A stretch of DNA of 64,000 nt from Limnohabitans sp. DM1 (GCF_001269385.1 NZ_CXOO01000014.1:237223-301222), one strand, 5' to 3'; numbered from the stretch's first letter, positions 1 through 8,823 are shown. Numbers and translations: made by a program. The notes: generated from the letters alone by a model not told the origin.

Positions 1-126
1 GACCACGATCAGCGCAGAGCGCTCATTCGGGCGGATGGCGCCTTGCGCCCAAGCCTGAGGCAAGGCGGCCGCCCCGAAAAGGGCTGCGGAGGTTTGGAGG
101 AATTGTCTGCGTGCATAAGTGCTCAT
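1..126 (-). CDS. Tat-exported isochorismatase/nicotinamidase-like hydrolase, N-terminal fragment
   Basis: Only the first 42 codons lie in the window; the gene runs off the left edge. The ATG at 126 has a good Shine-Dalgarno (AGGAG) just upstream. The N-terminus carries a twin-arginine signal (RRQFLQ at residues 6-11), a short hydrophobic stretch and an Ala-rich cleavage region ending near residue 28. The mature part begins with a segment ending SALIVV, the usual first strand of isochorismatase-fold cysteine hydrolases such as nicotinamidase, in which a catalytic Asp follows immediately. That Asp and the catalytic Lys and Cys are outside the window. It is the last visible gene of the operon that begins with the 6-hydroxynicotinate reductase-like gene, so an amide-hydrolysing step, for example nicotinamide to nicotinate, would fit. 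The family call rests on very few residues. Confidence 0.5.
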   Translation of the reverse strand, partial: MSTYARRQFLQTSAALFGAAALPQAWAQGAIRPNERSALIVV

Positions 127-162
127 TGGCTACTCCTGGTTGAAAAAACCATAAGTCCGGGT

Positions 163-897
163 TCACACGCTCAAATACGAGCGCCGGACCTCTTCATTGG
201 CGGCCAATTCCTGCATGCTGGCCTGGTAGCGGATCTGTCCTTTTTCGAGCACATAGGCCCGGTCAGACACCAGTTCGGCGAAGTGCATGTTTTGCTCGGA
301 CAGCAAGATGCTCACGCCCTGGGCCTTGAGCGCCAGAATCATCTGCACCATTTGCTCCACAATCACCGGTGCCACACCTTCAGAAGGCTCGTCCAGCAGC
401 ACCAGAAACGGATTGCCCATGAGCGTGCGGGCCACGGTGAGCATTTGCTGCTCGCCACCGCTCATGCGTCCGCCGGGGCGCTGGGGCATTTCGCCCAGGT
501 TGGGGAAAAGCTCAAACAGGCGCTCGGGCGTCCAGTGCGGGGCAACCGTGCCATCGGGCCACTGGCGCACGCGCTGACGGCCCACTTCCAGGTTTTCCAT
601 GACGGTGAGGTCTGTGAACACCCGGCGGTCTTCCGGCACAAAGCCCAAGCCCAGGCGGGCGGCATGATGGGGTTCGCTGCGCGAGAGGTCATGCCCCATG
701 AACGTGATCTGACCGCGTCTGCGCGCGAGCATGCCGATCAAGGCCTTGAGCGTGGTGGATTTGCCCGCGCCATTGCGCCCCATGAGCGCCACCACCTCAC
801 CGCGCCTGACTTGCAGGTCCACGTCGTACAAGATTTGCGCTGCGCCATACCAGGCGGCCAGGCCTTTGGCGTCGAGCAGAATGTCTGAAGTGCTCAT
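163..897 (-). CDS. Branched-chain amino acid-type ABC transporter ATPase (LivF family)
   Basis: A 244-residue ATPase with Walker A GRNGAGKST near residue 40, an ABC signature MSGGEQQ and Walker B LVLLDEPSEG, the normal size for LivF. It would energise uptake together with the LivG-like ATPase, the fused permease and the binding protein encoded immediately upstream. Its ATG overlaps the stop of the LivG-like gene by 4 bp, so the two are probably translationally coupled. The transported compound is not evident from the ATPase. Operon context with 6-hydroxynicotinate reductase and enamidase homologues suggests a pyridine or related heterocycle or amide rather than leucine. Family assignment is firm; substrate is inference. 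Confidence 0.9.
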   Translation of the reverse strand: MSTSDILLDAKGLAAWYGAAQILYDVDLQVRRGEVVALMGRNGAGKSTTLKALIGMLARRRGQITFMGHDLSRSEPHHAARLGLGFVPEDRRVFTDLTVMENLEVGRQRVRQWPDGTVAPHWTPERLFELFPNLGEMPQRPGGRMSGGEQQMLTVARTLMGNPFLVLLDEPSEGVAPVIVEQMVQMILALKAQGVSILLSEQNMHFAELVSDRAYVLEKGQIRYQASMQELAANEEVRRSYLSV

Positions 898-1664
898 GCC
901 TTGCTCTTTTCAAATGTCTTGCCGGTGCCAAAATAGACTTCCTGCACCTTGGGGTGGTCGCGAATTTCCAGGGGTTTGCCTTCGGCAATCAAGCGGCCCC
1001 GGGCCAGCACGATCATGCGATCGGCATAGGCAAACACCACGTCCATGCTGTGCTCGGTGAACAACACCGCCATGCCGCGCTGGATGACCAGGTCTTTGGT
1101 CAAGGCCATGAGTTCGTTGCGCTCTTTGGGCGCCATGCCTGCGGTGGGCTCGTCCATCAACAACAGCTTGGGGCTGTTGGCCATGGCCACCGCCAACTCG
1201 ACCCGTTTGACATCGCCATAGGCGAGCACATTGCAAGGCCGGTCGGCCTGTGCTTTCATGCCCACCTGATCGAGCAAGGCCAGTGCGTCGTCACGGCGAT
1301 GGTTCGCAGCACGACGCCACATGGACAACAGCAGGTCATCGTGCGAGAGCAAGGCCATCTGCACGTTTTCCACCACCGTGAGCGAGGCGAAGGTTTCAGC
1401 AATCTGAAAGGTCCGCCCCACGCCCTGACGCCAGATGTCGCGCGGCTTTCGGCCCAACAGCTCTTGGCCCTGGAGCAGGATGGAGCCCTGGTCGGCGCGC
1501 AGCTGGCCGTTGACCATGTTGAAGGTGGTGGTCTTGCCGGCCCCGTTGGGACCAATCAAGGCCAGCAACTCGCCCGGAGCCAGTTCAAAGCTGATGCCGT
1601 CCACGGCCTTGACGCCGCCAAAGGACTTGCCCAGATTGTTCACTTGCAGCAAAGGGGTGCTCAT
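894..1664 (-). CDS. Branched-chain amino acid-type ABC transporter ATPase (LivG family)
   Basis: A 256-residue LivG-type ATPase. It has Walker A GPNGAGKTT near residue 39 and Walker B LLLMDEPTAG. The canonical LSGGQ-type signature is weak: the equivalent region reads LAYGDVKRVE, a degeneration also seen in other LivG-like proteins. I chose the ATG at 1664, which overlaps the TGA of the permease gene (ATGA). A longer open frame continues upstream but lies inside the permease coding region and has no family similarity. It works in the cytoplasm as the partner of the LivF-like ATPase downstream. Confidence 0.9.
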   Translation of the reverse strand: MSTPLLQVNNLGKSFGGVKAVDGISFELAPGELLALIGPNGAGKTTTFNMVNGQLRADQGSILLQGQELLGRKPRDIWRQGVGRTFQIAETFASLTVVENVQMALLSHDDLLLSMWRRAANHRRDDALALLDQVGMKAQADRPCNVLAYGDVKRVELAVAMANSPKLLLMDEPTAGMAPKERNELMALTKDLVIQRGMAVLFTEHSMDVVFAYADRMIVLARGRLIAEGKPLEIRDHPKVQEVYFGTGKTFEKSKA

Positions 1665-3583
1665 GATGCAGCCCCCCCTGCAGTCGAAGATGTGGCCAAC
1701 GATCTGGACCGCCAACGCTCCCACAGCCCTTGCACCGAACCGGCGATGCCTTGGGGGAACAACAACACCAAAATCAGGATGACGGTGCCCAGCATGGCGC
1801 GCCAATAATCGGTGTTGCGCGCCACCACGTCATGCAACCAGGTGAAGGTGAAAGCGCCAACCACCGGCCCTGCCAGGGTCTGGATACCCCCCAGCAAGAC
1901 CATGACCAGACCATCCACCGACTTGCCCACGCTCAGGGATTCGGGCGAGATGCTGCCCTTTGAAAAGGCATACAGCGCCCCCGCTAGACCAGCCACACCG
2001 CCTGCCAGAATGAAGGCCTGCCACTGCATGTATTTGACGTTGATGCCAATGGCATCAGCCCTCAATTCAGAATCACGCCCAGCGCGCAAGGCATAGCCAA
2101 AAGGCGAGAACAAAACACGGCGCAGCCAGAGCACACCCGCAACCACCAGGCCCAAAGTGAGCCAGTAGTAAAAGCGCTTGTCGCTGAACAACTCGGAAGG
2201 CCATACGCCCGTCAAGCCATTGCTGCCACCGGTGAAACTGTCCCACTGGAAGGTGATGGCCCAGGTGATCTGTGCAAAAGCCAGCGTGAGCATGGCCAGG
2301 TAAACACCTGACAGACGCACGGCAAACCAGCCAAAGATCAAAGCGCCGAAGGCCGCCACCAGCGGTGCCACCAGCAGCGCCACCTCCATGGACAAGCCTA
2401 AAGCACGCACCAGCAGTGCCGCGCCGTAAGCCCCCAGCCCGAAGTAAGCCGCATGCCCGAAAGAATGCATGCCCGCAGGCCCCATGATGAAGTGCAAGCT
2501 GGCGGCAAACAGAGCGGCAATCAGCAAATCAATCAGCAGCACCGTGGTGTAGGGCGAGCTGGCCGTGAGCAGCGGCATGGCCACCATCACCAGACCAAAG
2601 ACGGCAGCGGCCACCAGGTAGGCCTTGCTGGCGGAGCGCAAAGGCTCTTCACGCATGCCCACATAGCGGCTGGGTGCCTGCGGCCTACCCAGCAACCCCC
2701 AGGGCCGCCACACCAGCACCACCGCCATGACCAAAAAGTCCACCACCAAAGTGAGCTTGGAAAAGGACACGGACACCCCGAACACATCGACCACGCCCAG
2801 CCAGATGCACACGGCCTTGACTTCGGCAATCAGCAAGGCCGCCAGATAGGCACCGGGGATCGAGCCCATGCCCCCCACTACCACCACGACAAAGGCCGCG
2901 CCGATGATGTTCAGATCCATCTCCAGATTGGCCGGTTCACGGGGCAACTGCAAGGCACCGCCCAGACCGGCCAGCAAGGCGCCCAGGGCAAACACGGTGG
3001 TGAACAACCAGGCCTGGTTCACGCCCAAGGCACTGACCATTTCACGGTCTTGCGTGGCCGCCCGCACCAAGGTGCCAAAGCGGGTGCGCGTGAGCAGCAA
3101 CCACAGCAGCGCCAGCACCACCGGCCCCGCCACAATCAAAAACAGGTCGTACATGGGAAACTGCCGACCCAAAATGGAGACCGAACCGGCCAGGCCTGGC
3201 GCGCGTGGCCCCAACAGCTCTTCAGGGCCCCACAGCCACAGCACCGCATCCTTGAGCACCAGCACCAGGGCAAATGTGGCCAGCAATTGGAACAACTCGG
3301 GGGCCTTGTAAATGCGGCGCAAAAGCAGCATCTCGATGACCGCCCCCAGCACCCCGACGGCCAGGGCGGCCACGACCAGCGAAGGCCAAAACCCGATGCT
3401 GCTCGCAAAGCGCTCCACCACGCTGTAAGCGATGTAGATGCCCGCCATAAAAAACGAGCCATGCGCAAAATTCACAATGCGTGTCACGCCAAAAATCAGT
3501 GACAGCCCCGCCGCCACAAAAAACAGCGAGGACGCTGCGGCCAGTCCATTGAGGAGTTGAACGAGAAATCCGGAAAAGCTCAT
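1661..3583 (-). CDS. Fused LivH-LivM permease of a Liv-type ABC transporter
   Basis: A 640-residue polytopic inner-membrane protein that joins both permeases of a Liv-type transporter in one chain. Residues about 1-300 are LivH-like (early motif IVNFAHGSFFM, later VVVGGMGSIPGA). After a polar linker around residues 300-320, residues about 330-630 are LivM-like (motifs SFGHAAYFGLGAYGA and MVLLGGIQTLAGPVVGA). The two are normally separate genes of about 290 and 330-400 residues, so the length matches a complete tandem fusion with neither half truncated. It lies between the binding-protein gene and the LivG-like ATPase gene, 90 bp from the former and overlapping the latter by 4 bp. Substrate is unknown. 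Confidence 0.9.
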   Translation of the reverse strand: MSFSGFLVQLLNGLAAASSLFFVAAGLSLIFGVTRIVNFAHGSFFMAGIYIAYSVVERFASSIGFWPSLVVAALAVGVLGAVIEMLLLRRIYKAPELFQLLATFALVLVLKDAVLWLWGPEELLGPRAPGLAGSVSILGRQFPMYDLFLIVAGPVVLALLWLLLTRTRFGTLVRAATQDREMVSALGVNQAWLFTTVFALGALLAGLGGALQLPREPANLEMDLNIIGAAFVVVVVGGMGSIPGAYLAALLIAEVKAVCIWLGVVDVFGVSVSFSKLTLVVDFLVMAVVLVWRPWGLLGRPQAPSRYVGMREEPLRSASKAYLVAAAVFGLVMVAMPLLTASSPYTTVLLIDLLIAALFAASLHFIMGPAGMHSFGHAAYFGLGAYGAALLVRALGLSMEVALLVAPLVAAFGALIFGWFAVRLSGVYLAMLTLAFAQITWAITFQWDSFTGGSNGLTGVWPSELFSDKRFYYWLTLGLVVAGVLWLRRVLFSPFGYALRAGRDSELRADAIGINVKYMQWQAFILAGGVAGLAGALYAFSKGSISPESLSVGKSVDGLVMVLLGGIQTLAGPVVGAFTFTWLHDVVARNTDYWRAMLGTVILILVLLFPQGIAGSVQGLWERWRSRSLATSSTAGGAAS

Positions 3584-3616
3584 GAGGGAATCATTTCAAG
3601 AAAGGCCCGGTCGTGG

Positions 3617-3645
3617 CATCCCATGGGGCACGGCCCCAAGGGATG
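3617..3645 (-). terminator. Stem-loop between binding-protein and permease genes
   Basis: An interrupted inverted repeat lies in the 90-bp gap: outer arms CATCCC (3617-3622) and GGGATG (3640-3645), inner arms GGGGC and GCCCC around a 3-nt loop. No clear U-tract follows. Such structures after periplasmic binding-protein genes often act as partial terminators or mRNA 3'-end stabilisers, which keeps the binding protein more abundant than the membrane parts. The function here is inferred. Confidence 0.35.
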
Positions 3646-3673
3646 TCCATCACTCAAGCGTGAATCCAATCAA

Positions 3674-4879
3674 TCAATCGGCGTTGCGCGACTTCTTGAC
3701 ATCGGCAGCCGAGGGCTGGAACTGCGCACCGTCCAGGTAACGCGCATCCACCATCACGCCTTTACCGCCTTCGTTCTTGGTGCGCCCCACAAAAGCGCCC
3801 ATGGTGGACTGGTGGTCTTCAGCGCGGTAGGTGATCTTGCCAAACGGTGTGTCCACCTGCAGGCCACGGAAAGCCACGCGCAGTTTTTCAGAATCGGCGC
3901 TCTGGGCCTTGGCCACACCGGCGGCCACCGACTTGATCATGGCGTAACCCACCACGGAACCCAAACGAGGGTAGTCCTTGAACTTGGCCTGATAAGCCTG
4001 CAAGAAGGCGTTGTGTTCTTTGGTGTTGTGGTTGTTCCAGGGGTAGCCGGTCACGATCCAGCCATTGGGCGTTTCGTCCTTGAGCGGGTCCAAGTACTCG
4101 GGCTCACCGGTCAGCATGCTGACGACTTCACGGCCCTGGAACAAACCACGGGTGTTGCCCTCGCGCACAAACTTGGACAGATCCGCACCAAAGAGCACGT
4201 TGTAGATCGCATCAGGCTTGGCATCGGCCAGGGCCTGCACCACGCTGCCCGCGTCGAGCTTGCCAAGCGGTGGTGCCTGCTCGGCCACAAACTCCACATC
4301 GGGCTGGGCGGCCTTGAGCAAGGTCTTGAATGCGGCAGCGGCAGACTGGCCATATTCATAGTTGGGGTAGACCACGGCCCAGCGCTTTTTCTTGAGCTTA
4401 ACCGCCTCAGGCACCAGCATGGCCGCCTGCATGTAGGTGCCGGGGCGCAAACGGAAAGTGTAGGCATTGCCGCCCTGCCAGGTGAGCTTGTCGGTCAAGG
4501 GCTCACCAGCCAGGAAAAAAGCTTTTTTCTGCTTGGCAAAGTCGGCCACGGCCAAACCCGTGTTGGACAAGAAGGTGCCCGTGAGCACGTCGATTTTTTC
4601 ACGCGAGATCAACTCTTCGGCCACCCGCACGGCATCCCCGGGGTTGGCGTTGTCGTCACGCGTGACCAGCTCGAACTTCTTGCCCATCACGCCACCGCTG
4701 GCGTTGATCTCGTCAATGGCCAGCTCCATGCCTTTTTTATAGGGCTCCAGGAAAGCGGGTTGGGCTTTGTAGCTGTTGAGTTCCCCGATCTTGAAGGTGT
4801 TTTGGGCCTGCGCGGGCATGGCAACCCAGGCAAGGGCCGCCAGCGCCACGGCGCGGCGCAAAGGATTGACTGCTTTCAT
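3674..4879 (-). CDS. Periplasmic substrate-binding protein of the Liv-type transporter
   Basis: A 401-residue type I periplasmic binding protein (Peripla_BP_6/LivJ-like). It starts with a Sec signal peptide (MKAVNPLRRAVALAALAW, cleavage after AQA near residue 24) and continues into FKIGELNSYK and an ELAIDEINASGGVMG motif typical of the family. The ATG at 4879 is preceded by AGGAGA at good spacing. An earlier in-frame start would add 14 residues without family similarity. It should capture the substrate in the periplasm and deliver it to the fused permease encoded next. Its position among catabolic genes with 6-hydroxynicotinate reductase and enamidase relatives hints at an N-heterocyclic or amide ligand. 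Confidence 0.88.
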   Translation of the reverse strand: MKAVNPLRRAVALAALAWVAMPAQAQNTFKIGELNSYKAQPAFLEPYKKGMELAIDEINASGGVMGKKFELVTRDDNANPGDAVRVAEELISREKIDVLTGTFLSNTGLAVADFAKQKKAFFLAGEPLTDKLTWQGGNAYTFRLRPGTYMQAAMLVPEAVKLKKKRWAVVYPNYEYGQSAAAAFKTLLKAAQPDVEFVAEQAPPLGKLDAGSVVQALADAKPDAIYNVLFGADLSKFVREGNTRGLFQGREVVSMLTGEPEYLDPLKDETPNGWIVTGYPWNNHNTKEHNAFLQAYQAKFKDYPRLGSVVGYAMIKSVAAGVAKAQSADSEKLRVAFRGLQVDTPFGKITYRAEDHQSTMGAFVGRTKNEGGKGVMVDARYLDGAQFQPSAADVKKSRNAD

Positions 4880-4933
4880 GAAAGATCTCCTGAGGTGGGT
4901 TAAAAAACGAACGCGAAACAAAGGGTTGGCCGT

Positions 4934-5518
4934 TCAGCGCAAACCGTCTTGACCTTGAATTTCATGCACTTGCAAGCCGCCGATGCGCGGCAGCGGACGG
5001 CCACTGTCGGTGACCACGACGGCGACCACGATTTCCTGCGCACGCGGGGCGTCGCTCACACGCGCCTCCATGGCGTCGAAATGGCTGCGCACAAAAGCCG
5101 CATCCTTGTGGCCCAGCGGCACATCGATGGCGGTGCCCATGCCGCCGCGTTTTTTGGCCGAAGGCACCAAGGCTGCGCCTTTTTCAACCGCCGCACGCAG
5201 CGGGGCGCCGAGCTTGGGGTGCAAGATGGCGGCTGCGTGTTCCAGCTCACCTGACTCGCCCACGATGGCGGCTTTGCCATAGCTTTGGGCCTGGCCGGGC
5301 GCAATGCCCAAAGCCTGCACGCATTTTTGGCCCAACAGGGCACCGAGTTCTTCCCCGATGGCGATCAGCTCGTCCAGGTTTTCGCTGTAACGGCCCGCAT
5401 AGGGGTTGGCGATCACGGCCATGGCCAGGGCGCGGCGTGTCGGGGGTTCGACGGCACGGCCCATTTCCAGGCGTGTCTCGTCCACTTGAACAATGATTTT
5501 TCGGATGTGTGCGGTCAT
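4934..5518 (-). CDS. DUF1185 'amino acid synthesis' family protein, copy 2
   Basis: A 194-residue cytoplasmic protein of the DUF1185/AA_synth family. Recognisable features are ANPYAGRY near residue 38, a GKAAIVGESGELEHAAA block in the middle, a VPSAKKRGGMGTAIDVPL segment and a C-terminal GGLQVHEIQ. The start at 5518 gives the family's usual length; upstream codons show no conservation. The biochemical function is not established despite the family name. The neighbouring gene is a divergent paralogue, so the pair probably arose by duplication and may form a heteromer. Both sit between the UPF0280 gene and the transporter genes, which suggests a catabolic role for the transported compound. Confidence 0.8.
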   Translation of the reverse strand: MTAHIRKIIVQVDETRLEMGRAVEPPTRRALAMAVIANPYAGRYSENLDELIAIGEELGALLGQKCVQALGIAPGQAQSYGKAAIVGESGELEHAAAILHPKLGAPLRAAVEKGAALVPSAKKRGGMGTAIDVPLGHKDAAFVRSHFDAMEARVSDAPRAQEIVVAVVVTDSGRPLPRIGGLQVHEIQGQDGLR

Positions 5519-5558
5519 CGAAGACGTCTCCTTGAGGGGTTGTGATGAACGTGTGGAA

Positions 5559-6203
5559 TCAGCGCAAGCCGTTCCACTGGCTGATGTCTTCGGCACGCAA
5601 ACCACCCACGCGATCATGGATGCGGTAGCCGGTGCTCATGGCCAGGATGAAGACGATCTCGTCGGGCAGCGGCGCACCGGGCACACGCACTTCGATGGCG
5701 TCAAACTGGCCGCGCACATAAGAGGCGTTGATGTTGGTCAACGGTACATCCAGCGTGGCACCGGGTGGGCCGACTTTTTTGGTCGAAGGCACGATGGCCA
5801 AGGCATTGCCTGGCTGACCTGTGGGTTTTTCATCGACCTTGCCTGCCTTGTAAGCGGCGCGGTCGCCCTTCCAGCCAAGTAATTCACGCATGGCATAGCC
5901 TCCCGGCACATGCCACAGCGCTCCGTGCTCCAGTTCACCGAACTCGCCCACAATCGCGCCCTTGCCGTAAGTGGCAATGCGCTCGGCGGGCACCGCCATG
6001 GCACTGAGCATCTGGCGCGCCATGTCAATGCCCACGTCCTGCAAGGCATCCATCATGGGCAGGATGTTGGGCTCGTAGCGTCCGGCATAGGGGTTGGTCA
6101 GCACGGCGCCAATGGCCCCGCGCAGCAGCGGCTGGGCCGGTGCAGGACCGAACTCATGGAAGATCTCTTCCACCTGGGTGAACACGCGTCGTATTTCAAT
6201 CAT
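5559..6203 (-). CDS. DUF1185 'amino acid synthesis' family protein, copy 1
   Basis: A 214-residue member of the DUF1185 family. It shares with its downstream neighbour the TNPYAGRY motif, the GKGAIVGEFGELEHGA block and the VPSTKKVGPPGATLDVPL segment, but the two are clearly diverged and this one is about 20 residues longer. I chose the ATG at 6203 (MIEIRRVFTQ), where family similarity begins. The function is unknown. The repeated Glu and Lys residues in the conserved blocks could be catalytic, but that is a guess. It follows the UPF0280 gene with a short gap, consistent with one transcript. Confidence 0.8.
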   Translation of the reverse strand: MIEIRRVFTQVEEIFHEFGPAPAQPLLRGAIGAVLTNPYAGRYEPNILPMMDALQDVGIDMARQMLSAMAVPAERIATYGKGAIVGEFGELEHGALWHVPGGYAMRELLGWKGDRAAYKAGKVDEKPTGQPGNALAIVPSTKKVGPPGATLDVPLTNINASYVRGQFDAIEVRVPGAPLPDEIVFILAMSTGYRIHDRVGGLRAEDISQWNGLR

Positions 6204-6229
6204 TTCATCACCATCAGCATCAGCATTTT

Positions 6230-7165
6230 TCAGGCCAAAACCCCCACGGGGTCTGGACAGCATAAGGGGTCAAGGTCAGGGTCAGCCACAAAGGCCATCG
6301 GCAGCAGCAAGGACTGACCCTGGCACACCAGCGCCGCGGCCTCGATCAATCCCCGCTCCTGACATTCTCGCGCACGTTGCCACCCCGCTTGCAGGGCCTC
6401 TTGCACCCACTCGGCAGGCAAGGCGGGCACATCCACCGTCACCGCCAAATCGCCCAGATCGGTGTGATCGCGCAAGCTGTTGGCGGGCTGGCGCACGATG
6501 GCCGGGTGCGCCACATTCACCGCATTGGCAATGATGCTGGCGGCGGCATCGGCCTGCGCCGCTGTTGCGGCCAGCACCGTCACGCTGTCGGCAATGCCCA
6601 GTGAAAAACTGCGCCCACGCCAGCCACTGGTGGCCACACCGCGCACCGGCATGGGGTGGGCAATCTCGAAAGCACCATCGAGCTTCAGGCCCTGCATCAA
6701 CTCGTGTGCTTGCAAGCGCGCCAGGTCAGCATACAAGCCCACCCGCACCGAGTGACCGGGCGTCAGGTGCAGCGCAATGTCGCCGCCGTTGTTCACCCAG
6801 GCCCGCGCCACCCCGGCACGGGCATAGCAGGCCAGCAAGGCTTGCGCCACACTGCCAGCCACCGCCGCCATGGGCGTGATGAAAGTTTGCGCAGCCCAGG
6901 GTGCGCACGCTTGCCACATGCATCGCGCCACTTCGCCTTGCAAGGGACAGACCGCACCCGGCTGCACCGGCAGACGCAACACCGGCCACTCATGCATCAA
7001 CTGCGCCAACAAGGGCACAAAGCGCGCCCAGGCAGCCTCATGCGCGCAGTCCACCGCCGATTGGGCACCCGCCCCGACGTCCGGATCAGCGCCGATCACG
7101 ATGTCCATGGGGCCATGCTGGAAGTGCCAGCGGCCATCGGGCAAACGGTGACGGGACGCACTCAT
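6230..7165 (-). CDS. UPF0280 family protein
   Basis: A 311-residue protein resembling the UPF0280 family, which some resources place near ApbE (flavin transferase) proteins. Notable segments are AAVAGSVAQALL, WVNNGGDIALHL, GVATSGWRGRSFSLGIADSVTV and AASIIANAVN. The start is chosen at ATG 7165, which has GAGGTG at proper spacing; a GTG three codons upstream is possible. It lies 10 bp after the 6-hydroxynicotinate reductase-like gene and is very likely co-translated with it. The function is not established; a role in maturing or assisting the flavin and iron-sulfur reductase is an attractive guess. Confidence 0.75.
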   Translation of the reverse strand: MSASRHRLPDGRWHFQHGPMDIVIGADPDVGAGAQSAVDCAHEAAWARFVPLLAQLMHEWPVLRLPVQPGAVCPLQGEVARCMWQACAPWAAQTFITPMAAVAGSVAQALLACYARAGVARAWVNNGGDIALHLTPGHSVRVGLYADLARLQAHELMQGLKLDGAFEIAHPMPVRGVATSGWRGRSFSLGIADSVTVLAATAAQADAAASIIANAVNVAHPAIVRQPANSLRDHTDLGDLAVTVDVPALPAEWVQEALQAGWQRARECQERGLIEAAALVCQGQSLLLPMAFVADPDLDPLCCPDPVGVLA

Positions 7166-7175
7166 TTTGGGCACC

Positions 7176-8765
7176 TCATCCGAGCATCGGGGCTTGCCCG
7201 AGCGGCCAGGGGTTGGCGTCAGGCTGGGGCTGCCACTGCAGCGCTGTGGGTGCGCCTTCCTTGTGCCAGGCGCCCTGACTCAAGACCTCTTGCAAAGACC
7301 GCACATACGCCATGTGCCCGCCCAGTGCCTGGTACTCGGACAAGCGCATGCTGAATTCAATCGGGGCAATGATGGCGGGCGTGGGCACGGTGCCAAAGCT
7401 GCGCTCGGGCATGCGCAGCACATCGGACATGACGGTGATACCCCCACCGGGCCAGACAAATGCGGGTGCACCGCCACACGTCACATTGACCAATGCCTGC
7501 TTGATGGCACGGGTGAGCAAGACCGGGTTTTCAGTGACGCCGGCCCTCAAGCTGCCGCCCGCACCGGCCAGAAACATCACGCTGCACAGCGAAGGCTCGC
7601 AGTTCTCGCCAATGCGCTCCACAATGGCCCGCACCGCTGCGGGCATGTCTTGGGGCGTAGGCTGCAATTGCTCGTTGAGTACATACCAGGCGGCATGCTC
7701 GCCGGTGGTCGATGTCATGAGCAGGCGCAAGCCCGGCCAGGCCACCTGCGCGTCCCAGCCTTCAATGATGGACAAAGGATCGGCAATGTCGGTGCCGCCC
7801 CAGCCATTGCCCGGATTGGCCACCTGAAAATACCGCCCTGGCGTCGATTTGCGCCCCCGCATGTCAATGCCCGAGGGCTTCATGTCCAGACATCGGCCGG
7901 CCTGGTGCTCGGTCAGCACACCGGTGATGTGGTCATCGAGCACCACCACCTCGTCGGCCAAACCCAAAAACTGCCGGGCAAAAATACCCACCACCGCAGA
8001 ACCGCAGCCCACACGCATGCGTTGCTCCTGCACGCCATTGACAATGGGGGCACGCCCGGCCTGGATCACCAGTTGCGCGCCGCCATCAATGGTCAGCTCA
8101 ACCGCCTGCTTGTTGCCCAGGGCCTCCATCATCTCCACGGTGACGCGGCCTTCTTTTTTGCTGCCACCGGTCAAGTGATGCACCCCACCCAGTGACAACA
8201 TTTGAGAGCCATATTCGGCGGTGGTGACATGCCCCACCACCTCGCCCTTCATGCGCACGTTGGCTTGCTCGGCCCCCAGAAAACGGTCGGTGTCGATCTT
8301 CACCTTGAAGCTGCAATAACTGAAGATGCCCTCGGTGACCACAGTCACCATGTCCACGCCATCCACCTGAGAAGACACGATGAAAGGCGCCGGTTTGTAG
8401 TCGGGATAGGTGGTGGATGAACCCACGCCCGTGACAAAGACCTGATCGGTGCCCAGCACATCACCATTCCACTGCGGTGCTTGGGCATCGCCGACCGCGA
8501 AAGGCACCAAGCGGGGTTCATCTTGTTCCAGCGTGCGGCGCAAAAAAACCACCGGGTCCACGCGCAGCAGTTGCCCGTCGCGGTTGGCATAGCGGTCACA
8601 AGCCCCCAGCCGCCCCTCGGAGATCTGACACAACACCGGGCAAGCATTGCATTCGATTTTGGCGTCACTCATACGGTCGTTGCGTGGCTTGGCGCGCTCA
8701 AGAACCTGTGGCATCGCAGGGGCCTGCATGCCGGGTAATCCATCGGTTTTGGAGTGTTCAGTCAT
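7176..8765 (-). CDS. hnr: 6-hydroxynicotinate reductase-like iron-sulfur protein
   Basis: A 529-residue protein resembling 6-hydroxynicotinate reductase (Hnr), which in Eubacterium barkeri reduces 6-hydroxynicotinate to 1,4,5,6-tetrahydro-6-oxonicotinate using reduced ferredoxin. Cysteines 39, 42, 46 and 56 form a cluster suited to a [4Fe-4S] centre. A Gly-rich region (VGCGSAVVGIFARQFLG) and GPGGG-like turns lie further on. The start is taken at ATG 8765; ATG 8672, just before the cysteine cluster, is an alternative, and neither has a strong Shine-Dalgarno. The gene heads the operon and is divergent from a TetR regulator and an enamidase-like gene, the next enzyme of the same known pathway. 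This pairing strengthens the assignment, but the true substrate could be a different heterocycle. Confidence 0.75.
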   Translation of the reverse strand: MTEHSKTDGLPGMQAPAMPQVLERAKPRNDRMSDAKIECNACPVLCQISEGRLGACDRYANRDGQLLRVDPVVFLRRTLEQDEPRLVPFAVGDAQAPQWNGDVLGTDQVFVTGVGSSTTYPDYKPAPFIVSSQVDGVDMVTVVTEGIFSYCSFKVKIDTDRFLGAEQANVRMKGEVVGHVTTAEYGSQMLSLGGVHHLTGGSKKEGRVTVEMMEALGNKQAVELTIDGGAQLVIQAGRAPIVNGVQEQRMRVGCGSAVVGIFARQFLGLADEVVVLDDHITGVLTEHQAGRCLDMKPSGIDMRGRKSTPGRYFQVANPGNGWGGTDIADPLSIIEGWDAQVAWPGLRLLMTSTTGEHAAWYVLNEQLQPTPQDMPAAVRAIVERIGENCEPSLCSVMFLAGAGGSLRAGVTENPVLLTRAIKQALVNVTCGGAPAFVWPGGGITVMSDVLRMPERSFGTVPTPAIIAPIEFSMRLSEYQALGGHMAYVRSLQEVLSQGAWHKEGAPTALQWQPQPDANPWPLGQAPMLG

Positions 8766-8823
8766 CCAGGATTCCGTGTCCCAAAATAGTCGTCGCACGC
8801 GCTTGCACGGCGGTTTTAATCTG

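Noticed and set aside
3557..4903. A plus-strand frame of about 450 codons over the first binding-protein gene
   Set aside because: It is antisense to a gene with signal peptide and family motifs, and its composition is typical of a shadow frame.
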